Source: Euglena gracilis (taxonomy: Eukaryota; Euglenida; Euglenophyceae; Euglenales). From it: a DNA stretch of 64,000 nucleotides. A program made the position numbers and the translations under genes. Position 1 is the stretch's first letter, and each line of letters starts with the position of its first letter. Below the pieces are notes generated by a model, which saw nothing but the letters and a program-made list of their open reading frames with translations, was not told the origin of the DNA and did no database searches. The stretch lies in the NCBI GenBank assembly GCA_039621445.1, contig CP154955.1, forward strand, positions 37,365,123-37,429,122, in the 5' to 3' direction. Positions 55,605 through 64,000 of this stretch are shown here, piece by piece.

Positions 55605-56152
55605 CTGGGATGTCTTCCTCTATCTTATACCATCACGAGGGGGTTTTTTTTTGCTCCGCCCTCCTGGCCCCACCCATACATCTCTTTAAGGACCCGGGGG
55701 GGTTTCTGGGCTAGGGCTAGAAATTTAGGCTGGCTAGAAAATTGGGCTGGCTGCCCCCCCCCCGAAGGAGGTGGTCCCCGACCAAAGTGAAATGCGCCTC
55801 CGGCCGACAAAACGCAATCTTCAAGCTTGTCACATAGCATGGGAGAGGTGTTCGTGATATCATTTTTCATGGGGTTAGAATCGGAATACACAATTGCATT
55901 GGATCCGTCGTGCGAAATTTTCACACGCTTCGGAGCGGAGGTGAGATAGCGAGGAAAACGGAAATGGATTGGTGGTCCCTTCCCCCCTCCTTAGTGAAAG
56001 GGACACCTGCGCGACCGTTTCACATTGGTGCGAAGCATCTCCAGCATGGGTTTATAATTGTAGACATGCCACGGAGTGCTGTCCAGGCCACCCAGCAGGA
56101 GAGACTCCACAGTGTCCGGAGAGGCGGCACGACATTTGACGGCAGTATCCAA

Positions 56153-57988
56153 TTAACAAGCAACCAGAAATAACAGCCACACCACCTGAAATTATGAAAA
56201 TGTTAAAGAAACCAACGTACCGCATCGCTAATTTGGTATAAGGAGTTGGAGCCTGGAGGATAATATAAGGCCGAGGCGCGAGAAAGCGCGCTCATCTGGG
56301 GGTATGGCCAGAGCCATGCGAAGCACATACTGCATGTGCGGGAAAGTGGCTTTGTTGCATATGACAGACGCTGTCTGGGAAACGCCGGCCGGAGGACTTT
56401 CCCTGAATATAAGGCAAGCGAATCGGCAACAGGGTGGTCACAAGTTAACCAGAACACATTAACTTTCTTCAAATCCAACCTGATGCCCTCCCAGGTGACG
56501 CCCAAGCAGACCAGCCGCGCGCGCCAGTGTTCAAAAAAAATTCTCGACCTTCTCCAGGAGGTCGGTTTGGGGCCAGGTGCCGACATCCAGCCTGCCCAGC
56601 TGACTCAGGAGAGACCGATTTGCAAACCTCTCCTTCATTTCCTGCAGCATAACCTTCCGAACTTTCGTCAAAATATCCAAGGCCCCCAGGTCCTTCTTCA
56701 ACAAAATCTGCCTGTATTTTGTTGTGCTTCCATCCACAGATTTCATAGCACTTTTTGCTGCCCAATACCTTCCACCCTCAGCAAGTCGCTCTTCCAAATA
56801 CTTCTGCAGTTTCTGAATGGCTGCATCCCGACTGTGGAACCCAACGTCCTTTTCTTGGAGAACTTTCTCTACGTCTGCCACTGCGCTCATTATGTCAATG
56901 AGGCCCGCCACCAGAAGCACAAATTTTGTTGTTCGCCAATACTTCTGCACGTTTCCCAAATGATGCACCTTCCCTTTAGCTGCCTGTTAACTCTGGCTTT
57001 TTAGCATGCTGTCGATGTGCGGGGTCATAGCTGGGTAGCCATCCAGCAGTGGCTGCAACAATAGGTTCACTTCACATTAATTTTGACCCACAGGTAACCC
57101 AGGGGTGAAACTAACCCACAGATGAAACCAACCAACTCGAACGGCCCCAATAATGTCCCGCATAGGATCAGTTCTGTGTGCATGAACCACGGCACGTTCA
57201 ATTTGATGACAGTCATCCACCCCAGGCAACAATTCGTGCAACTACCGCGAACGTATATCCGATTGCATTTGCATCACGCTGGCGCCGTCACTAGCAACCT
57301 GCATCAGGTTGCGCATGCAGTCCGGAAGGAAGTTCAGGTGGTCCTTTGCGCCATCGCCGAACCGCTCTTGCAGTTCGTCTCGCAGCCGGCGCCACTGCGC
57401 CTCCGCTCCGAACGGCTTCAAGCCGATGTGAAGGTACTGGGCGAAGTCCTGCTCGCTGAGGAACACCATGCCGAGTGTCCGAAGAACGACTTCCCCGGTT
57501 TCATCCACATGCCGCATGATGCACAGTTCTCCTTTTGTCTGTTAATTGCCCTTCGTATTGCCATCAATAAGTAATACCCAACCAGGTGTTTCCTTCAGTT
57601 GGGTCTTGGTGATGCTGATTTCGTGAGTGGCGAATAAAGACACATAATTGCCGAACACATTGTGTCCATCACCTTGAAAAGTTCGTTCCCCAACTTCTTT
57701 TCCAGGCAAGTCACAATAATTCGTGTACTGCACCCTCATGTGGTCATAGAATCGACTGGATGGTGCCAACCGTTGAATCAAACTCAATGCCGTCCGCAAT
57801 TCCACCCGCTGCCACACGTTTGTGTCCTCGTGCACGACCACCACGCCCCCCGCATCCACCTTGAACCCAAAGGGCCAGTCATCTCCATCTGGACGTGGCC
57901 CTCCCTCGGCGTGGAGCAACAATGCTCGTAGGCGTTCTTGCGGCCACTTCTTCAGCTGACGCGCCCACGAGTAGACATTGTTGTTCAT
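56153..57988 (-). CDS. hAT-like transposase-derived protein (copy 2)
   Basis: Same structure as 46385-48222, with one codon fewer in the SDGASVMQ region and one extra base in the last 34-nt candidate intron. That indel would be harmless only if the intron is spliced. Function is unknown; family assignment as for copy 1. Confidence 0.42.
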
Positions 57989-58070
57989 GATTTACAGCAA
58001 CAAAGTGCACAACAGCAAAAGTTTTGGATAATTTGGCCTTTGAGCCATCAAAGGCTGCAACTTTCTTCAA

Positions 58071-58367
58071 TCAAAATGCACAACTGCAAAAGTTCTGGTT
58101 AACCAGACCTTTTGTCACATTGTCATGACAGGGACGCGAAAGGTGCATTTTGGCCTTTGAGCCCTCAAAAGCTGCAACTTTCTTCAGGGCACCCAAGATG
58201 CCGTGGTAGTCCACAGAGCACGCAGTTGCAGCCGGGGCATCATCGGCCGGAGGCACTTCTGCACCAGCATCTGCACCTTCTTCATTCGGCGGAGCATCTT
58301 CAGCATCAGGCGCAACTGCTGGAACAGCAACAGGGGCGGGCTGCCCAGGTTGAAGGAACGTGGCCAT
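58071..58367 (-). CDS. Ala/Pro/Glu-rich ORF (copy 2)
   Basis: Identical reading to 48305-48601 in the duplicate. No domain is recognised. Confidence 0.35.
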   Translation of the reverse strand: MATFLQPGQPAPVAVPAVAPDAEDAPPNEEGADAGAEVPPADDAPAATACSVDYHGILGALKKVAAFEGSKAKMHLSRPCHDNVTKGLVNQNFCSCAF

Positions 58368-59856
58368 CTATTGCGCCGTGCGGCGTAGTGCCATCCGCTC
58401 GCGGTGATAACGCCAGGCTACAATATTGCAAGAGTTTTGGCATCTTCCCACACCAGCCTACAACATTGCAAATCATTGGGCAGGAGAAGAAAGATGCACA
58501 CAATTAACAGCCATTGCACCGCGTGTGCTTTGTTGCCTGCCTCCTTCCCCTTGCGGTGGGCAGCTACAGCAGGTCCATGCACCGGCAAGGGGAGTGGCAG
58601 CGGACACTTTTCTGCCCCCAACTAGAAAAATGTCCGTCTCCACATTCACAAAGACGAGCCATGTTGTGAGGTATGCGGGGAAAGCGAAGGAGCCTGCGTG
58701 AGGATGAAAGTGCTAGAGAGAAAAAAATGGGCTGGCTGGCTGGGATAGCAGCACCCCCCTGGGGGGGGTGCTGCTGCGGCTGGGCCCAAATCGGGGCTGG
58801 CTGCAGCCGCCCCCCCCGGGGGGATTTGCAAAACTTTAGAGAGATGCATGGCCCCACCCCCTCTTTCCTGTGGCGTGGGTCCGAGAAAGTTTTCCGGCCC
58901 TTTTCACCTCGCGCCAGTGAAAATCTTTCGAACAGGAAGCCATTCCGCCAGCATATTTCCTCGCTTCCGCAATACTCGCTTCAGGCCAACCCTACCTCGA
59001 CCAGAAGTGGCTTCTGTCAAAAGCATACATCTTCCTAAGGTTTTGCGAGCCCCCCCGGTGTGGGCGGCCGCAGCCAGACCCGATTTGGGCACAGCCCAGC
59101 CGCAGCAGCACCATCCCGAGGGGGGGGTGCTGCTAGCCCAGCTAGCCAGGCCCTTTTTTGGGGGGTCCAGCCCAAATTTTTCGGCGCAAAGCGCCGAAAT
59201 TTTTTGAAAAACTGTGTTCAAAAATGGCCAAAAATGGGGTTTGGGGGGCATTTTGGGGCATTTTTTTGGGGGGGGGTTTCAGATGCATCATTTTTTCAAA
59301 ACTGTGTTCTGCAGGTCCTTTTTTGGGCATTTTTCCGATTTCACTCCAGCTCGCCCCGGTTCGGGTCCAGCCGTGTCCAGCCCCCCCCCGAGGGGCGGAG
59401 CTAGCCAACCCTCCCCCCTAGCCCTGGCCCAGCAACCCCCCCCGGGGTCCTTAAAGAGATGTATGGTACAAAGGCCTTTCCAAACCAGGAAATGCAGTTT
59501 GCTGGCCTTTCGGAGGAGATCCACCCTGCCAATTGGCAACTTCTGAAACAACCCTCTCCGACCACTCAGGAAGCGAAAAAATGATTGTCCTGCACCTGGG
59601 CTCTCTGGTTTTTTTGCAAACGGTCTTTGAATCCGGGAAAAAAAAACAGTGCGGGGGCCGTGACAAACTGATTGAAACCTGTTTATAAAAACGAAAATTC
59701 AACAAAACCTGGGCATGGAGTCCATATCTAATCATGGAATCCAAACCTGATAAAGTGAGAAAATTAATGCCAGAGCTTTCATGATTTTCATTTTTTGGAA
59801 ATTGGCCTGAAGGCAAAACACGCAAAACAAGCCATTTCCCTGCAACAGTCCAATGT

Positions 59857-60902
59857 CTACTTCTTCTTGGCTGCCTTGCCCTTGGGAGCCGGCTTGGCTT
59901 TGGCAGCTGCAGCTGCAGCAGCTGCCTTGGCGGCAGCTTCAGCAGCAGCTTTCTTTGCGGCTTCCTTGTTGATCACATCCAACTCCTTCTTCCTGCGTCC
60001 TGCCACCTGGCGCAGCAGAGCGGCCTTTGTCCTCTGCCGGTTCAGGGTCTTCCTCCTCTCAACCAAATGGTTGTACGCCTCGCGCTCAGCCTTGCTTTGT
60101 GCAAGCTTCTTGAGGATCTTCCTCTTCTTGTTTGCACGGCGGCGAATGACCGCAGGAGTGATCTGAAAAAAACAAAAGAGACAGCAAGAAGCAACAAAAG
60201 GGTCATCACACACCAAACGCTGAATCTTTGGGGCCTTGCTCCGGGCCTTCTTGTTGTCCTTTGCTGGCAGTTCGCGACGAATGACAAATTTGCGAACATC
60301 GTCCTCCTTAGTCAAGTTAAACAAACGACGGATCTTGGATGCCCTCTTTGGTCCCAGTCGGCGAGGCACCGTTGTGTCAGTCAGGCCCTCGATTTTTTCC
60401 TCTCCCTGGGGCAGAAAAGTCATTGGATAAATTTTGAAAGGTTTTGCAAACCTCGGTCACAATCTTCAAATTCAGGAGTGCAATGTCCTGACTCACGATG
60501 CAACCTCGAATGGTCTTGCGGCGGCGCTCTCCAGACCGAACCCGCCATTTCCTGCAGCCGACAGTGCCACCCTTCAGAAGAAGCTTCACTCGGCTGTTGA
60601 CCAGGACACCCTGCTTCATTGGGAAACCCTGCTTGTCACAGCCACCTGGGTTCAATTGCAAATTGAAATAATAATTTACAAAAAGGAAAGGCACACCAAC
60701 AATCTTGAAAACATAGCCCTTCCACTTATCATCAAGAATTTCACCGTCAAATTCTTGCGCCAGGCGCTTATCATTCAGCTGCACCAATTTTTTCTCGTCA
60801 TCAATTTCAAACTGCTTGATTGTACCACATTGGGGTGATGCGACTAGGGTGCGGGAAATTTTCAAAAAAACAATCCAGCTCTTACACACTGTTGAACTTC
60901 AT
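59857..60902 (-). CDS. RPS6: 40S ribosomal protein S6 (eS6), copy 2
   Basis: Exons 60890-60902, 60697-60843, 60452-60645, 60214-60405 and 59857-60162. Introns are 46, 51, 46 and 51 nt. Same protein as copy 1 except KEDDVRKF, which fits the usual eS6 sequence. Two introns differ in length from copy 1 by 1 and 2 nt. Both copies are open and spliceable. Upstream, GCGCAGG replaces GCAGG just before the ATG. Confidence 0.96.
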
Positions 60903-62335
60903 TGCGCAGGGAAATTGCCCGCGCGACGACCTTCGCTACCACGGGAATGCTTTGATCAAACCAGGCAACGAACCCATACACCACGGAGTGATTAAAAGGC
61001 GTCCTTTCAAATCAGTCGAATACTGACTAGTTAATTCTGTCAAACCCCACCGTTTTAAAAGCACCTGACCAGAACAGTTGAAGACCGCACAGGTGCGTTG
61101 TATTTCTTCCATACTGGGCACATTCTCGTTCTTCCTCTCCCAATCTTCCTCTCTTGCAAATTAACCAGACAAAAAAATCACACGCACTACCCCCCCCCCT
61201 AAATGACCCTATTAATGTTGCTTCAGGACCCCCCCAAAGGGTCATCTAGGGAGGGGTCATTTAGGGGGGGGATACTTTTCCCACTTGAAAAATTGCTCTG
61301 CTGTGGGCGTCCGTTTCACAGCACTATGAAGCAGATTACTCTTTCTTTTGTCCCCCGGGTCTGAATGCCCGACTCCCGGGCTCAAGGGGGCGGTGGTTGC
61401 GACCAGTTCCACGGCCGTGGATTTGGTTGCTGCTGGTGGGGCATGCAACATCCGCTTCCAGCTTTTTTTCCCCTTCCACCAGTTTGCTGTCTGCATTTGT
61501 TCTTTTGTTCGTACTCGTTCTCCTATCCACCATTTCCTCAGACTTGAGACGTTTTTTCATCGCGGTGTGCAAACTGCAAACTGGTGAAATGTTCCACACT
61601 CTGAAGTTGCCAGCCCAAAAAACCGAGTGGGACACCAATGAGTGGAGATGGAAGTGGCACTTCTGGAAGCGTTGTTCCCAGTTCCAATATCTGCCCCTGT
61701 TGTTCCCACACCGGTCGTGAGCGGGCAGGATGCCGCGACTGAAGCAAGAAAGGAAAGAAGGGAGTTGGATGTGAGGCAGTCCGTGAACGTTCTCAATTAT
61801 CGTGCCACACACTCAATCAACAGTACACTGGAACGCTTCCCCGAGATTTCAAAGTCCACCCTTTTGCGAAAGAAGAGGAGGGAGGCCAAGTTGCGAAAGG
61901 AGTTGTGGAAAGAGGACAAAGGGTTTCTCTAAGAATGACGCCCTTGCAAAACAGCTGTATCAATTTTTCACCAACATTCGTGACCTACACGGTGGTGTTT
62001 CTCGTGGGCTGTTGGAGGCTTATGCACTCACGTTGCCAGACGACGTGAAAAAGGATTACTTCCAGGTGAACCGCACAAGTCAGGATGATTTCTGGAAACG
62101 GTGGCGCACATTTTATGACGTGGTGTACCGTCGCGTGTCAGGCCTGAAGCAGTATGTGCCCACGGACAACTCCACTCGCATCGAAACTTTCAACGGCCCC
62201 TTCACTCTCTGTATCAAGAAAGCCACTTCCAGACAATTCTGTGTGGGGATGAGACAGGGGTGAGGATCAGGGATGGTCACCTTTTCTTTTCCGGCTGTCT
62301 TTATAAAAAAAAATTGATCCAAACTGAATTTTTTT

Positions 62336-62547
62336 TAACGTGACCCCCCCCCCCTATATGGCACCCCCCAGGGAGCGTTTTGACCCCCCCTGGCGACAAT
62401 TAGGGGTGGGTGACAATTAAGGGTGGGGTACTCAATTTACCCTACATGTCCATGGGTCCATGGGCACCCCCACCCCTAATTGTCGCCCCCAAGGGGGGGG
62501 GGCGACAATTAGGGGTGGGTGACATATAGGGGGGGGGGGTCACGTTA
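62336..62547. repeat. MITE in transposase intron (copy 2)
   Basis: Duplicate of 52586-52797; differs at AATTAACGG/AATTAAGGG. Confidence 0.72.
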
Positions 62548-63180
62548 TAAAGAAAATACCATCCCTGGTGAGGATGGAAGAGATGCCTGGAACGACGTTA
62601 GAGAAGAAAGGTTCAGCCAAAGTCCCACTTCTCACAACGGGGGGGGACAAGGCGATGTTCACGGTGTTTCTCGCAAGCCGCATGGATTTGGATGTGCGTG
62701 GCAAAGCGTTGCAGGTGATAACTTGTTCTGTTTTTCCTGGCCCTCACCACTCCCTCTAAGGTGTCCAAGCTGCAACCACACCTGTTGTTCAAGGGTGCAG
62801 AGAAGCGCCGTATCTGGTTTGAAGTGAACCAAGCTGCCCAAATCTTGTTGTGCACTGCTTCAACCACTCACAATGGCTGGCAGACAAGATCAACGTTCCA
62901 AGAGTGATCAAGCAAGAAACCAAGCTCCTGAAAAGCTGTGTCCTTGTGATTGATCTGTATGCGGCCCATCGGGAATCCGAAGTCCTGGAATATGCCAAAC
63001 AAAATGGCATCCACCTGGTGTTTGTACCTAGTGGATGTACCGGGTTGGTACAGGTTTGGCCGCAATACGGAAATCTGTTATACTTCCTGTGTAATAGGTC
63101 ATGGATATGTTTGTAAATTCACCGTTCAAGAGGATTGTGTGGCAAGAACACCTGGCGTGGAGAGCTGAACAGATCAAAGC

Positions 63181-63545
63181 AGGGGGGGTGTCCCCCCCCC
63201 CCCCCCCCCCCACCCCAACCCCCACCCCGCCCGCACCCCCCCCCCCCCCACAACCCAACCGGAGGTCCTGTTTTGGGAAAAAAAATTTTGGGTGGGAGAT
63301 GCCTAAGTTTGGTTAAAATATGGTTGTCTTGCACATTTTTGGCTCCAATAAGGGCAAATGGGTCAAAATTTTGGGTTGGCGATGCCCAATTTGGAACCAA
63401 AATCCTAATTTGATGTGTGGAAATGCCAAATTTTTGGTGGCATCATCCAAATTTTGTGACTTGGCAATTCCTGATTTTGACCTAGAAAAATCGGTTTCCC
63501 CCCCCCCCCCCACCCCCCCCGCCCACCCCCCCCCCCCCCCACCCG
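63181..63545. other. Poly-C-rich intron of the transposase
   Basis: C runs at 63190-63250 and 63500-63540 frame an inner TTTGGGTGGGAGATGCC... sequence. AAAATTTTGGGTGGGAGATG at 63280 and TCAAAATTTTGGGTTGGCGA at 63364 suggest an internal duplication. Presumably another transposon insertion. Confidence 0.5.
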
Positions 63546-63915
63546 ACTCACCCCCAGGAACTCCTGGAGTGAAGCCAAGTCGAGAACAAGTAATGCGTTG
63601 GGTTGTGACAGCTTGGGATGCCATGTCTTCGAATCACTCATGGGACATTTCATTGGGTTGTGACGTGCTGTTTCTTTCCAAAACTTCTAAAAGTAGAGTT
63701 TGTTCCGACAGCCATCCACTGCCCAAAGTGTGGCATCTGGCTCCACCTCAGCTGCATGTCCACCAACAGTCGTGGTAACTGCAACTTTTGCCCTTAATCT
63801 GGCCACTGACCCCTTCTCACACCGCTCCTTGCAACATGAGCTGCACTGAGTGAAGTGAGATGTCCTGATTTCCCCTGCGTCGCATTCGGTGAAGGCTCCC
63901 TTATGGCAAAAAAAA

Positions 63916-63980
63916 TAACCCCCCCCTAGATGACCCCCCAGGGGGGTCATCTGGGGCGGGGGGCATTTAGGGGGGGGGTA
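63916..63980. repeat. Small TIR element
   Basis: TAACCCCCCCCTAGATGACC and a central CCCCCAGGGGGG lead to GGTCATCTGG and GGCATTTAGGGGGGGGGTA. Same family as 51422-51507. Confidence 0.55.
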
Positions 63981-64000
63981 CCACCTTGCTGATGAACGTT

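Larger units (their letters stand above)
53072..62820. repeat. Tandem duplication, copy 2 (about 9.75 kb)
   Basis: Directly follows copy 1 with about one extra T at the junction (GGTTT-T-ACCAGG). It ends at 62820, where sequence passes into the rest of the transposase exon (GAAGTGAACCAAG). Copy 2 therefore has the natural right flank and copy 1 the natural left flank, as expected for a tandem duplication. Confidence 0.95.
61642..63720 (+). pseudogene. pogo-like (DDE_1) transposase with introns (copy 2)
   Basis: The N-terminal part is frame-shifted by a 17-nt deletion at about 61910 relative to copy 1. The downstream part is complete: GTTLEKKGSAKVP, GGDKAMFTVFLA, LQPHLLFKGAEKRRIWFEVN, HSQWLADKINVPRVI, KSCVLVIDLYAAHRESEVLE, FVPSGCTGLVQ, a 44-nt intron at about 63053-63096, VMDMFVNSPFKRIVWQEHLA, then a large poly-C intron and VKPSREQVMRWVVTAWDAM. 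VIDLYAAH and VMDMFVNSPFK fit the second and third catalytic positions. The first site reads MEEMP where most relatives have DE. One frame change lies at about 62850-62865. Confidence 0.62.

Noticed and set aside
43304-62820. Duplication interpreted as two long terminal repeats of one giant element
   Set aside because: The units contain cellular RPS6, other transposons and cut ORFs at both ends, and no common element ends; tandem duplication or haplotype join fits better.

Overview
This window is nuclear DNA from a eukaryote, probably a single-celled one such as a protist or alga; I cannot name the lineage. The reasons are GT-AG spliceosomal introns, a eukaryotic kinesin, eukaryote-type ribosomal protein eS6 (RPS6), and DIRS, LINE, pogo-like and hAT-like transposons. 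Internal TTAGGG-like blocks occur. Introns are bimodal: 34-62 nt in the compact genes, but 0.7-6.1 kb in the kinesin. The large introns are packed with short inverted-repeat (MITE-like) elements full of long C and G homopolymers. Layout: (1) 873-31256, minus strand: one kinesin gene of about 15 exons. It reads N-terminal motor, kinesin-3-type neck, coiled coil, three tandem B-box-like zinc fingers, and a Pro-rich tail. The first nine exons join in phase; the joins at exons 9/10 and 12/13 are less certain. Its introns hold a gag-like fragment, many TIR elements, a cluster of GCGCAAATGCGC-type palindromes and poly-G tracts. (2) 31.48-34.19 kb: nested TIR elements with a 114-bp near-perfect palindrome, two 32-bp minisatellite arrays and a decayed cargo ORF. 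(3) 35.0-38.3 kb: a 5'-truncated non-LTR retrotransposon (REL-endonuclease type), then an isolated plus-strand terminal exon of an unknown gene. (4) 40038-44570: a DIRS tyrosine-recombinase retrotransposon with inverted termini and an internal complementary region, disrupted by frameshifts and a stop. (5) 43304-62820: a direct tandem duplication of about 9.75 kb. Each copy carries the 5' part of the DIRS element, MITEs, a hAT-like gene, RPS6 and most of a pogo-like transposase. The left breakpoint is in DIRS and the right one in the transposase. (6) 62.8-63.7 kb: the remaining transposase exons, then poly-C tracts and TIR elements. Only the kinesin and RPS6 are clearly cellular genes. Homopolymer runs are so common that some single-base frameshifts may be sequencing or assembly errors, and the tandem duplication could be two haplotypes joined by assembly. 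All calls come from reading the sequence; no database search was run.
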